NCBI RefSeq assembly: GCF_020921035.1 | Contig: NC_063158.1 | Span: 5,810,001-5,874,000, forward strand | Source of the DNA: Rhodamnia argentea | Taxonomy: Eukaryota; Streptophyta; Magnoliopsida; Myrtales; Myrtaceae | DNA length: 64,000 nt | Direction: 5' to 3' | Part shown: positions 33,548 to 45,302 of the stretch, piece by piece | How positions within the stretch are numbered: the stretch's first letter is position 1 | Layout of the letters: the number at the start of each line of letters is the position of its first letter | The notes under the pieces: generated by a model | The model's input: the letters and a program-made list of their open reading frames with translations, nothing else | Databases searched by the model: none | Told to the model about the DNA's origin: nothing | Made by a program: the position numbers and the translations under genes

Positions 33548-34992
33548 ATTCCGCAAGTGACAAGTGACAACCTACATGGGTACCATCCACTCATAGCTCA
33601 TTACCAAAGCAATCTTTTACTTTATCAGACAAGGTAGTAGAAAATTTCAGGAATCACTCATTGCCTAACTGCTGTTGGATAATACCCGTTTCTAGATTCA
33701 AAAACACCCAGTTGAAAATTTCTGTTAAATCTCATAGTTCAAAGTAACACGTGCATGGGGTAGTTGATCGCTTTCTCATCGCGAGTTGCACGTGATATTT
33801 ACCTAATAGAGTGTCTTGTTGCGCACCTCCGCGATCTGGCTGAGGAGTATTTATGCAACCATAAAAGATGTGCAACTATAAGAAAGTTTTGAAAGCAGCG
33901 CACAGATTTTTTATCTCCCTTTGCAAGGAGGAGGATGGAAGATGAGAAAGGTCCAATGTTGGACCATTTCCACCAACTTAGGCGAAGCAGGGCAAATGAA
34001 CAGCTTTGCTGGTGCTGAGCTGACCAATCTGGTTCCAAGGTCACAGGCACAGAGTGATGGGGCCTGTTCAATCTGTGGTGGTTCTTTTGACACGTTTCAG
34101 TTTCTCTCCCCAAGAAAAGATTTTGGAGATAATTAACCATGAAAATGGTGGGTCCATGATCTTGTTCTTCACCTTAGAGGCCTGAAAAAACAAAAATGAA
34201 ATCTTGGAGTTGATATTGGGATCTGCAGATGGGCCCATCAGACTTCCTCCACCGTCTTGGGTCTTTTGATTGTACAGCTCTTTTACAGCAAAATCTTCAT
34301 TTTTCTTGGTTCCCTCTTTCTTCATTCGGCTGAGAGAAGCATGGTCATCATAAAGCTGCAAAATTTCAGCTTCCCTCATACAAATAGGCACGTGATTCAA
34401 GTGGAAGGACGTTTTAATTTGGAGTTTTGAATGCATTGTATTATTCACAGCAGCGAAGAAATCTTTTGATAAGCTAGTTTGGAGAGAAATGTAATCTCTT
34501 CCTTATTTCTTTGCTCGAATGTTATCGAGATCTATGAAGACTACCTATCGAGCTTCATGCTACATCAGTGAATTCTCGGCGAACTTTGGTCGGAGCCCCA
34601 ACGAATTGACATGGAATTCCACAGGTGATGTTGCCGATCTGCCGTCGTGAAACGATTATCTTCTCCTATATTAGTAAGTGATTCTAGAAACGTACTTTGC
34701 TTCTGGTAAAAGGGAAATGAGTTTCCCAATGAATAAAACTTGGATTGAGGGCAACAACAGAGCTATCTGAATGACACAGAGGGCTGGTAACATGACTTTG
34801 TACCCAAGTCACATCCAAGGACTCGTGGCACAGCCTCACATCTTCCCTATTTTGACAGATAATCTACCATTTTTGACCAAATACATCCTCGTGATTTCAC
34901 AGCAATATAACCACATTTAGGCAAAGTTTCCAGTTTGGGATTTGACTGAAAACTCCATTTCCTTGCCTATTCAACACAACCTCTCATCGTCA
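33548..34992. other. Intergenic region upstream of SDR4
   Basis: No gene is supported. A minus-strand open frame at 34068-34448 resembles nothing I recognise and has no splice or promoter context. Confidence 0.4.
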
Positions 34993-36601
34993 ATGGAAGA
35001 TACAGCAAGAAGGTAATTACTCATGACTCTGCTTCAAGCTCAACCCCACATGTCCATCACTTGCTCTTCTTCTGCTGTTACAGGTTAGCAGTTGTGACAG
35101 GAGCAAACAAAGGGATTGGATTGGAGACAGTGAAGCAGCTGGCTGCTAATGGGCTCAGAGTGATTTTAACATCCAGAGATGAGAAAAGGGGTCTCGAGGC
35201 TTTGGATAAGCTGAAGGAATTTGATGGCTCGTTGTCTAAGCTGGTGGTTTTTCATCAGCTTGATGTCACAGACCCGGCTAGTGTAACTTCTTTGGCCGAT
35301 TTTGTCGGGACAAATTTTGGTAAACTCGATATCCTGGTATGCCCCAAAGTCGGCCTCAACACCATTCTGTCTTTGAGTAGTGGAGAAACGTCAGAATTTA
35401 GACAGTTCGACTCATTCTTTTGTGCATTTCTTATGTGTTTGCTCCCGAGTGAATAATAAGAAAGCTGAACTGTCAGTGCAGGTGAATAATGCAGGGATTG
35501 TTGGAGTCAGGGTAGATACTGATGCTGTGTATGCAGTAAGTAATCTTAATGAACCTGAGTGACCTATCCTCTAGGATAAGCAAAGAAAAGCGCTACATAA
35601 CATGCACAAATGAAAAAAAATGTACACAACAGTAGCAAAATAGAATATACCCTTGTCTACTTAGGACTATTTAGTCCTAGAACCAGTTCATGTTCTTGTT
35701 GTCTCGGACATTGGCCGACTTGTGAGGGATCTTTTCTTCCTGATGCAGAATGGAGCGAGGACCCACTGGACGAAACTGAAGACCGAAACATATGATTTAG
35801 CTGTGGATTGTATAGCGACGAATTACTATGGTGCTAAAAGAACTGCTGAAGCACTCGTGCCTTTCCTGCAGTTATCCAACTCGCCGAGAATTGTGAATGT
35901 TTCCTCCTTCATGGGAAAGCTAGAGGTATGAACGGTTGGCTACTTGAAGAGCGTTTTCTACACCTCGTACAGTCCAGGAAAATTGTCTGTAGTCTCGATT
36001 TTCCACAATTAACGTTCATGGGACATCATTTACTGACCAAGAAAAACTGTCTAATCTACTAAGCTTCAATGTGTAATGGTGCCACATTTACGTGGATAAA
36101 CCATCAGTAAGCTGCCTTATACTAGCGGGTTTGCGAAGACCGAAAGTGCAGCTGATCGATTCATAGCATTTGATGACCAAAGTTTCCCAGAGATGATACT
36201 GCTTCGTCTATTTTTTGTTTCAGAATATTCGGAATGGATGGGCCAATGGCGTATTAAGTGATGCTGGAAGCCTAACAGAAGAGCAAATAGATGAGGTCCT
36301 GAACCAATTCCTGAGAGACTTCAAGGAAGGGTCATTACATGCCAAAGGATGGCCAATGTTTCTCTCGGCCAACGCCATCTCAAAAGCAGCCCTGAACGCC
36401 TTCACAAGGATCCTTGCAAGGAAAAATCCGAGTTTCTGCATCAATTCTGTATGTCCTGGCTTTGTCCAAACCGACATAAACTACAACAGCGGCATTTTAA
36501 CAGTGGAAGAAGGTGCCAAAAGCCCAGTGAGGTTGGCACTCCTGCCCAACGGCAGTCCTTCAGGTCTCTTCTACATAAGAAGTGAATTGTCAACGTTCTG
36601 A
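34993..36601 (+). CDS. SDR4: divergent SDR with catalytic Tyr replaced by Asn
   Basis: Five exons: 34993-35012, 35084-35336, 35482-35535, 35749-35925 and 36224-36601, giving 293 residues with consistent phases and good donors and acceptors. It belongs to the same neomenthol dehydrogenase/salutaridine reductase-like family: TGANKGIG (13-20), NNAG (93-96) and NVSSFMGK serine. The active-site motif reads [13 protein letters not shown], so the catalytic Tyr is Asn218 while Lys222 is kept (SDR1-3: [13 protein letters not shown]). Exon 3 is 15 nt shorter than in SDR1-3 and introns are compact, so it is an older branch of the array. The rest is intact, so either the enzyme is inactive, another residue takes over, or it has a non-catalytic role. 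The start (MEDTARR) keeps the 20-nt first exon shared with 17591-17610. Confidence 0.85.
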
Positions 36602-37064
36602 TAAAGAGGTCCTCCAATTCTTTCCTCATTTGGCAATCCGGATACTTTCGATGTCTTGTTTTTGTGTCTTTCAGATGTGTGAAAGTCTAATTTTCTCAAC
36701 TGGGGAGACAGAACGATCCGAGTTATGGTCTTCAGATCACAATGTTGATAACTGTGAGTCATGTTCAATGGATGCTTAGCTAGAAAGCGCAAAGTTTCCA
36801 TTTTGTTTGCCTCGTGAGTGATTCCTTTAGCTGGCAATATTTGACATGGCCTTCCTTCTTGATCCTAGCTCCTAATACGCAATATGCTGAGAGGCGCATT
36901 CATTTCAAACCGTCGCTCATTCAAGGCCTTATTTTAAGAATGTAACAAACAATAGTAGGACGACTTAAAAATAATTGCGCTGTAGGATCCATCGAGATTC
37001 AAGTACGAGTACTAAAAAGCAACATTAACATCACAAAATCTAATGTACTATGAATGCTATCCTG
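36602..37064. other. SDR4 3' flank and intergenic spacer
   Basis: Contains the presumed SDR4 3' UTR. Short open frames in it have no family resemblance. Confidence 0.4.
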
Positions 37065-37606
37065 TCAGTCTGCCAGAGCCAGTGTGATGATCAGGGCGTC
37101 GCCAGAAATAGTCCGGCCAATGTCCCATATTCGATGACTGGATTCTGCCAGTGCATATCTTTTCCTAAGCAAAAGCGTCAGCGTTACTGGGTTGATGCTG
37201 TGGCGGATACCAACAGTTGGATCCTTGGGTTCACCTTGCCGAGCAATTGCTTCAACATCTAAGACCAGAAGAAACGTGAAAAAAAAAAAAAAAAAAAAAA
37301 TTAGAAACCTGTTTGTGCAATTGCGCCAGTAACGTCAAGATTGGATCATACATGCAAATTCTCACTTCAGATTCGTTCCGGTGGAGGAGGAAAAACAAGA
37401 AAGGATTACCCGGAATTCTTGTGGCAATCCGCATGGCTTTGGACCAAGACCTGCTCTTCTCGGTGTCGCCATGCTGGTTCAGAGGGAACTTACTGACCAC
37501 CTTCTGCTGCAATTAATCCAGAACACATCAGTCACTTTGCTTGCAGATGACATGATCAAGAAAATGTGAAGTGGAGACGAGGGCAATGAAAGTCGCTTAC
37601 CTTCAT
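37065..37606 (-). CDS. Small HMA-domain (heavy-metal-associated, HIPP-like) protein
   Basis: Three exons on the minus strand: 37606-37601 (ATGAAG), 37506-37410 and 37258-37065, giving 98 residues. A first exon of just Met-Lys, followed by QKVV..., is typical of one group of plant HMA proteins. The predicted domain has beta1 QKVVSKFPL (3-11), helix KSRSWSKAMRIATRIP, then VEAIARQGEPKD (beta2/turn) and helix NPVTLTLLLRKR. The metal-binding CxxC between beta1 and helix 1 is absent (LNQHGDTEKSRS), as in several non-metal HMA relatives. The C-terminus lacks the usual CaaX isoprenylation box and ends LALAD. Splice sites fit (gtaagc, ttgcag; gtaatc, cttag), but the tail looks unusual, so a decaying gene is possible. 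Function is unknown; relatives act in metal homeostasis or pathogen-effector recognition. Confidence 0.55.
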
Positions 37607-38342
37607 TTCCAGTCTGTTGTCCCTTTCAAGAGTCAAAGAACATTTGATCAACGTTCCGACACTGAATTGATGGGCTGTTTTCTACGCTAGGAGAACAAAA
37701 ACAGTGTGATCATCTATTACCGCATGGCAAGGGATTCCTAGTTTGGATCAAACACTACGTTTGCTCGTCCGGATAAAAGTTGAGATTTATGCTATTCTGG
37801 TTTTGGTAGCTGTCAAGAAAAGAATAAATCGGAGATAACCCAAATAAAAAAAATATATACACTAAGAAGAAGAGTGAGGTAAATTCGGATAGGATTTCTC
37901 TTGTCCATAATATAAAATTCTACGTCTTCCGAGATAGATTATTTCATTCGGTTCATAGGCAAAACTCATCTCACATGATTCGTTTCGTTCATGAAAACAG
38001 CGACAGTCAAAACTGTCTCTTATGCGCAGTAGCTCTAATCTGACGAATTCAAGTTCCATGTCCAGTGAGTTGGAGCTTCAATCCGCGAAATCTTCGTCAT
38101 TCCAGCTTGTGTCTTCGATTTCCTGAACTTTTTTTTTTTTTTATAGCCTCGGATTCGCTCATTCGTAGCCTTCGAATCTCATATACAACTCATTCGTAGC
38201 CTCGGATTACAACGTTAGCTCATTAACCAGGTTAGATCGAATCTCATGTGGGGGGGAAAAAAAGTTGTTCTCGTTTTTTATGATAAGGGAACGAACGACT
38301 GTCGTTTCGAGCTTAAAAGCATGGAAGTTATGGGCAGTTTTA
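37607..38342. other. Spacer between HMA gene and taspase
   Basis: No gene is seen. It would hold the promoter of the minus-strand HMA gene. 38150-38215 has a short repeat of 'ctcattcgtagcct(t/c)(c/g)ga'. Confidence 0.35.
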
Positions 38343-38373
38343 TGGGCCACGTGGTTGGGCTTTGCACTATAAG
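38343..38373 (+). promoter_or_regulatory. Taspase promoter elements: TGGGCC, G-box, TATA
   Basis: 'tgggccacgtgg' overlaps a site II-type TGGGCC with a G-box (CACGTG, 38348-38353). A TATA-like ctataagag (38367-38375) follows about 82 bp before the start codon. TGGGCC elements are common in plant housekeeping promoters; G-boxes bind bZIP and bHLH factors. Function here is inferred from position. Confidence 0.5.
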
Positions 38374-38454
38374 AGTTTTTTCTGGTCCCGGCCTTCTTCA
38401 AGAACAGAGTCTTCGACTGCAGAGGCAGCACAAGCGGCACTAGCAGTCCCAGCC

Positions 38455-41400
38455 ATGGCGACCGACGGCGACGCGACGGCTGAAAGGCGTAGGTTCTTCG
38501 TCGCAGTCCACGTCGGCGCTGGCTATCATTCGCCTTCCAACGAGAAGTCCCTCCGGCTCGCCATGAAACGCGCCTGCCTCGCTGCCGCTTCTCTTCTCCG
38601 CGAGGTCTGTCTTCTCTATTGATTAAGCTATTTGAACTTCCTTGGTTAGTACTTTTCCTGAATGCTGCATCGTTTGGCGCCTAGAGATGAGGTGATACTT
38701 TTATTAACGGTTTCATTTCTTGTGTGGCGTCACGGTTGTAGGGTTCTGGTGGATGTCTGGACGCTGTTTCAGCTGCCATTCAAGTGCTTGAGGTAGGGCA
38801 CATCTTTAGTCCTCGCGTAAAAATGAATACTTTACCACAAGATTTCATCTTTTGTTTACCTTTCGAAAGATTGAATTCCGTGGCGTGGGGAATTACTTGT
38901 GATGCAATGGATGAAAGCTGAGTTGATAAGAGAATTTACTTGTTTCCAAGCCAAAGAGGGTAAAGAACAGATAGAGGGTAATTTTGAAGCAGAAAGTAGC
39001 AACTTTGATGAGTTAAACATCTCTTTCAAACATAACAGTCATGGCAAGAAAGAATCGGATGCTTTGTTACTCTTCATTCTGTGAAATTTATGATGAGTTG
39101 CACTGTCATGGAAATAGCCATGGCAAGAAAGAATCGGATTCTTGGTTACTCTTCATTCTGTGAAATTTATGATGAGTTGCACTGTAATGAAATTAACATT
39201 CCAATCTGCACTCACAATATTGGTTCTAAGCCAATGATGTACTATGTTTTCAAGTGACCTAATACCAAAACCTCCAACTTTAGCTCTTGTCCTAGTTCTA
39301 CTTTTTGTCTCATAAAAAACCTCCAAATTTAGGTCAAGTCCCAAATCTATCCTAAACTTTTTTCTCATCTCATGAAAACCACAAATTTTTGCTTTGTCAC
39401 AAACCTGTCCCCATTGACCCTCCCTCTAAAATTTCGCGTTGACAAATGAGAAATGAAAAACTCACAAGCACAAGCTATTCAAGCATCCGGAGCAACAACT
39501 CTCTGACCGCGAGAGGTGGAACATTCCCAAGCACAAGAGATCGTAAATTGATGGTAAAATCACTAAGGAGGATTTTGACGGATGGTTAACGGATGCAGAT
39601 TTAGGACTCAAACAAAAATTTGTGATCTTTTATGAGAAAAAAATTAGAGTAAAATAGAAGCTGGACCTAAAGCTGGGATTTTTTTATGAAACAAAGAAAA
39701 AAAAGTTTAGGGTAGAACAGGTCTTGGACCTAAAGTTGAGGGTTTTTTTTAGACTAAAAAAAAGAAAGCTTAGGGTAAAGTTGAGACTAGACCTAAAGTT
39801 TGGGGTTTCTTATGGGACAAAAAGAAATATGGGTAAAATTTGGACTACATCTAAAGTTTGAACTTTTTTTATGAAACAAAAGGTAGAATTGAGACAAGAG
39901 CTAAAGTTGGAGGTTTTTTAGGATATTAGGCCATTTTCAAGTGATAGTCGTTGAAACAATCCCATCTTTGTCATTTTAGGAACGATAAGATAGGTTACTG
40001 AAGCATATCTCCTATAATGGCAATTCTTGTCATTGACATACTCATTTGTTTAGACTATCTCATATGAAAACTTTGAAAAATAAAATTGTAATTGTTTTAA
40101 CTTGAAGGATGATCCTATCACAAATGCGGGACGTGGGTCCAACTTGACAGAGGATGGTCACGTTGAATGTGATGCCAGCATAATGGATGGTGCTTCTGGG
40201 GCATTTGGAGCTGTAGGAGCGGTGCCTGGTACTCACTGTCCTATTGCTCTTACTTATCAGATTTCTAATTGAGTTGGTCCTTTTCAAAGTATATCGGTTT
40301 CACCAGATCTCTTTAAAATACTCATGATGTTTCTGAGATATATCTCTTTGCTATAGACTAGGTGTCCGAAGTGCTATTCAGATTGCTACTTTACTAGCCA
40401 AGGAGCAGATGCTGGAGTCCTCTTTATTGGGTCGGCTACATCCCATGTAAGATTAACTTCCCTTCATTTGATTTTGGTTTTCAATGGTTGTGGACAACAG
40501 CCACCACTCAACCTAAGTAATCACCCATGGAAGGAGGAAAGCAATCATTTTGAGGCATTTCTGGATGCAGACCTCTAATATTACCCCTGAAACAACAGTA
40601 GTAACTGTTCTCTCCTGTCATAATATCTAGTTTCTAGTTGTTAAATATGGAACTTGGTAAAAACTGGAGAAACTGCCAGACGTCTATTGCGCTTTAAATC
40701 TATCGTTTATGTTCTAAGCTATGTGGTAATGAAAATATTTATGAGTCTGGCAAACTTGTGCCGTCTTTACTGTAGATTAACCAAAAGACTTTGAGGCCAT
40801 TCTAATAGTATGCCAGATCATAAGGCATCTATGTCGTTCCATCCTTTTCTATTCAAAATGCTTGTGTTGATTTTTTTAATTTTATTTTTGCATAGTGAAT
40901 AAATTGCTGTACGAATTCAAAATTTATCTTGTAGATTGAGTTTACCATAGCAACTGCCATCAATGATGAGAAAAGTTGCTGAAAAAGTGTCAGCAGGGCT
41001 TTCTGGTACTTGTATATTGGTCTGCTGTGGGTATGCTATTGGATCGCTCAATGTCCTTTGAGGTCCCTTTTTCGTAACACTGTGGAGTTATGTTTCCTTC
41101 TCACAGGTTTTTGGTTGGTGAAGGTGCTCGCAAATGGGCAAAGGGCAAGGGTATTGCTCTGCCTGTGACTGTAGCTGAAGCTGAAGAGGTCCCGGTGCTT
41201 GATTTCTTCCTTTTAATATCAGTTGATTGTGTATTTGACTGTAATCATACTTTTCGAGTGTGCCAACTAAAACTATGCATAATGCACAATTTAAACCAAC
41301 AGTGGCTGGTGACAGAAAGGACAAAAACACAATGGGAGAAATATAAAGAAATGGTTAATGATGCTAAAGCTGAGAAAAAGACCATTACCGAGCAACCTAT

Positions 41401-43273
41401 GCTCCAAGAGCCAGTTGATGTGTTAGGTATGTGTCCCTAAGAGGCTAAAAAGTATGCATTTCTAGACGGACTAGACTAAGTATGCATTTCTAGACAGACT
41501 AGACTAACTGTTGTGCTATATCTTCTTATTGACAAAGACGATATCATCATGGACACTGTTGGAGTTATTTGCATCGACAATGAAGGACACATAGCATCTG
41601 GCGCTTCAAGTGGTGGTATTGCATTGAAGGTAATTGGTCTATTTTGAAAACACTTTAAGTCACCATAATTGTCGTCATGATACTGATTCCTGTAAGAATG
41701 ACAGATTAGTGGCCGTGTCGGATTGGCTGCAATGTACGGCGCGGGTTGTTGGGCATCTTCAAAGGGTCCATTTGGGGCTCCTTTTATTGCTGGCAGTTGT
41801 GTCTCTGGTGCAGGGGAGTTATTAATGAAGGGTTTTGCAGCTCGTGAGTGCTGCGTCTCATCATCAATGTATGATTTATCCTATTCAAATATCTATCAAC
41901 GAGGCTGTTTCTTTACGAGACACGAAAGAATTTATGTAACTGCAGTTATGGTGTTCTGTTTTTGGGCAAGTATGTGATGCTCCTTTTGTTAATCTGATCA
42001 ACTTTTTGAAAGCAATGTTTGGGGCTGTATAATTTGACTTAATAATTACATGGCCATCATAGAATAATGATGTGCCTTCCTTCACCATACTGATAGATGA
42101 AAATGAATTGAAGAAAGTATGCCCTTTGAAAATTGTGATAACTTCCTAGTGAAGATTTCTCTCCCGATTATCACATTCTTTGGTAGATAGCTTTTGCTTC
42201 TGCTTGCTGGTGGAGGCTTAATGTTACTATAGACCAGCTCATGTAAATAACTGTTTTTATGGCGTAGTTCACAGGCAGGTCCTGCCTCTGCTTGCATGAA
42301 AGTTATACGTTCCATACTCCAGGAGAGCAGTCAACATGGTATTGATGGAACTGCCGGTATTTTATCAGTACAAGCTGATGCTTCTATGCCAGTACGGACG
42401 AGTTAAACTTTGTGCCAGTTCCATCGTAGAGATTATCTTGGCATTAATTTCTAATTTTTTGTCATTGTAATTATTCTAGGTACCAGGATCTTTACCGAAG
42501 CTGAGGGCCGTAGAGATTGCTGCTGCTTTCTCTTCATCGTCGTTTGGTATTGGATACTTTGGAAGCTCAATGGAACGGCCGAAGGTATCACAAGATTAAA
42601 GTCTGGATCTTTGGTTTTTATCTTTAATAATTCTTTAGGAATGGCTTGTTATTCTTTCATTACTACCCAGAAAGACAATGCACAGCTTGTTTCTATTGAA
42701 TAAAGCCTGCAAAATTCAATTTTAGTGAACTTGCACTGTCCGAGATCACGATGTTGACATGCAGTTTAGATTCTTAGCAATGTTAAAAGGTTGTAGTATG
42801 ATATAAGGCATTCTGAATGCCTGATCAAGAAAACAAAGTGCGCGTGACCATCAACTCCTTTTTCTGTTAGAGGATGATGCCGTGGCTAGAATTTAGAATT
42901 TAATGGTGTAGCCTTACGGCTTTGAGCCTGAAGCCTGGAGTGTCTAGGGTTGTCGGTGATCCATAATTCATGTGATAGTCTTTGCTTTAATTTCTTGATG
43001 CAAAGAGGCCTGTTCTGAAATGGTTTGTCTGGCTTTAGTGTTATGGGATTTTGGCCAATGCATGCTTTTCAGATAACCTAATGGCTATTGGTAAAGCCCA
43101 TGGTGATTTCTTCTACCTCTTGGATGATACTTTTGTTATCGCCTATCGTTGTTCTAACATTTGCTCTCTGTGTCTTTCAGGTTTCAATCCTTAGGAGTAC
43201 AAAACAGCAGAAGATAACTAGGATTGATCATTTTGAAGCTCGGATTGATCTTTCTACACACGAAGTGCTGTGA
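38455..43273 (+). CDS. Putative threonine aspartase (taspase 1 homologue)
   Basis: Eleven exons: 38455-38604, 38742-38792, 40108-40228, 40362-40446, 41107-41188, 41303-41426, 41538-41629, 41705-41868, 42268-42391, 42480-42584 and 43181-43273, giving 396 residues. Family: Ntn-hydrolase asparaginase_2 superfamily, taspase branch. Landmarks: [14 protein letters not shown] (15-28), [43 protein letters not shown]. The autocatalytic site is [10 protein letters not shown], with the presumed nucleophile Thr211 exposed by self-cleavage after Asp210; [15 protein letters not shown] and QAGPASA follow. By family it is an endopeptidase cutting after aspartate; the plant targets are not well defined. Exon 9 was started at 42268 because that keeps phase. 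Intron 2 holds a MITE. Length is close to the roughly 400 residues usual in plants. Confidence 0.9.
39040..39197 (+). repeat. 79-bp tandem duplication in taspase intron 2
   Basis: Two adjacent units (39040-39118 and 39119-39197) both start 'catggcaagaaagaatcgga' and are nearly identical. Confidence 0.9.
39247..39943. mobile_element. MITE in taspase intron 2
   Basis: The direct repeat ttttcaagtg (39247-39256 and 39934-39943) flanks about 677 bp whose ends are inverted repeats of 45 bp or more (left '...ccaaaacctccaacttta', right complement '...aaaaacctccaactttag'). The right half contains several imperfect repeats of 'gacctaaagtt(g/t)gggttt'. A 9-10 bp duplication suggests a Mutator-like origin. 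It has no coding capacity. Confidence 0.85.
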
Positions 43274-43997
43274 TTGCTCATGCTTACGTGACAAGCACTC
43301 GCATCCAGAATAACTTCAAGCGCCAGAGAGATGAAAGATTTGTATACTATGGTCATGATTTATCTACCTATCAAATTATGAATACCTAGCATGTCTCGGA
43401 GTCTATTCCTTGCAACAACTGAGTTTTCCAGAATAAACAAAAGGATAAAGAGAAGCCTTAGGGATTACTGGAGTTTTGATGTGGCAATAAGGGATAAGGA
43501 GGATCACATCAATTAAATATTCAAGGAGGATTAACTCCAATGTATCATAGCAATAAGAAATTGAAATACTAATGATGATTGCTGTTGAAGTTTTTTATGT
43601 AGGAAGCGTGATGCTTTTGGATTGCTTGTCATTTAATTACCCTTATGCATGTTATTTCTTCTCTTGATTGGGTGAATCTTACAAGAATTTTTCCTTTATC
43701 CGCGTCTAAGTGAAAATATACTGCGTTAAAATTGCCTCCACAAGATTATATAGTCCTCGAGATGAAGACAAGAAAAGAGAAGAGGACATAGATAGGGACT
43801 AATCGGCTTCAGGATGAGGAAATCGGCTTATGAGATCATAATTTGAGCATAATACAATGAAGCAAACACAGGAAGAATCAAACTTGGAACAATCATACAA
43901 GAAATTTCAATCTTTCGCCCCCCAAAAAAACCGAAAACAGATGACCAGCTAACCAAGTTGCAGAAAACTATCAAGGAGCGCTACGCAGACGGCAAGA

Positions 43998-45302
43998 CTA
44001 TTCTTGCATCTCATTGTTAGCTTCTGTCACCAGCTCGGCAGGCTCGGGCGGTGGGGTACCAGAGGAGCCAGAGGAGGCATTTCTCCTGTGCGTGGCAGAG
44101 TCGAGCACATGCTTGTAGTCGCCCTTCTCCATGAACAGCCGCGCGAAATGGTGTCGGCAGTAGAGAACTCCATCGAGGGCAGCATAAGAGGAGTGTGTCA
44201 AGGGGCATCCTCCATGCGCGCATCTGAAGCATGTCTTGTGGTAACACTCTCCCTCCATCGTCACCTATGTACAGTAACAAACCATCAGGACGTAACTGAA
44301 AGCTCTACCCCGATCCAAATGGTCCTCGGAAACAGTCTTGTATCAACACAGGCACTAGCATACAATCACAACAACGCCATGAAACACATGAAACCTCTAG
44401 GACCGATAAATTCTGATTGCCAAATGGAGAAAAGCTTTACGAACCTTTTCCAAGGGGTAAACGGTTTTGTTGCAGGTGGAACACTTGTCTAGGGTTCCAC
44501 TGAACAAGGAAGAAAGCTTGCTGGGGGTTCTTGTCTGTAACAGGTTGTTAGGGTTAGCCCCTAAAAATCAGGTAAAAGACAACAACATAGAAAGGGGCAC
44601 TATGAATGATGCTTTTGATTGCCTGAATTAGACATAACCTCAACCATCCCAAGGATTCAAAACAGTGGACTTCGTCCAGGATTAAATCCAAAGGATGACG
44701 CGTTTGAGGTCAGAGATAATTTTATGATGACAAAAAGAAATTCTCAAAAGAGCATGCTAAGATCGGTGACGAAGTTTACCAGCTCATTTGGCTTGTCAGA
44801 CTTGGCTGCCGCAGCATATCATAGGCAAGATATTGTCAAGAGAAGAATAGTTAGTTCGAGATCTGGTGAAACCACCACTAAAGAGCAGAATACGGCACGG
44901 AAAATGTACCTGATTGGAAATTCTTCCTGAAGTCGCCGGATTCCTTGAAGAGTTGCTCAAAATGTGTCTTACAGTAGAGAACACCATCCATTGAGGAATA
45001 GTTGCTCATCTACCAAGCAATGTGCATCAGTACAGGTTTTGATATGAAAAGTATTGCTTTGTCACGTAAAAGCCAATTCCGAAAATCTTTCCTTCACATT
45101 GAGAACCCAAAATGGAAGGTGATGCACATAACATTAGCATCCAGAAAAATGCAGAAACATAACATACCACAAGTGTCCCATTGCAGTGGCTGCATCTGAA
45201 GCAGGTTTTGTGATAGGGAATGCCTTCAAGAGTCATCATATCGACAACATGAACAGTCTTGTCGCAAACCTTACATTTATCCACGGTTCCAGTGAAGGCC
45301 AT
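43998..45302 (-). CDS. PLIM2-like two-LIM-domain protein
   Basis: Minus strand, five exons: 45302-45168, 45009-44910, 44805-44780, 44534-44445 and 44264-43998, giving 205 residues. LIM1: C10-C13-H31-C34-C37-C40-C58-H61. LIM2: C105-C108-H126-C129-C132-C137-C153-H156, with the four-residue C-x4-C spacing of plant CRP-like proteins. All zinc ligands are present. MAFTGT, MSNYSSMDGVLYC, PSKLSSLFSGT and HGGCPLTH place it nearest the PLIM2 (pollen-type) group rather than WLIM. Known members bind and bundle actin filaments, some in a pH/calcium-sensitive way, and shuttle to the nucleus. The C-terminal tail is Pro/Glu rich (TPPPEPAELV), also usual for PLIM2. The only oddity is a 26-nt microexon 3. Confidence 0.9.

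Noticed and set aside
34068..34448. 126-codon minus-strand open frame upstream of SDR4
   Set aside because: No recognisable domain, no splice partners or promoter; composition is like the surrounding intergenic DNA.
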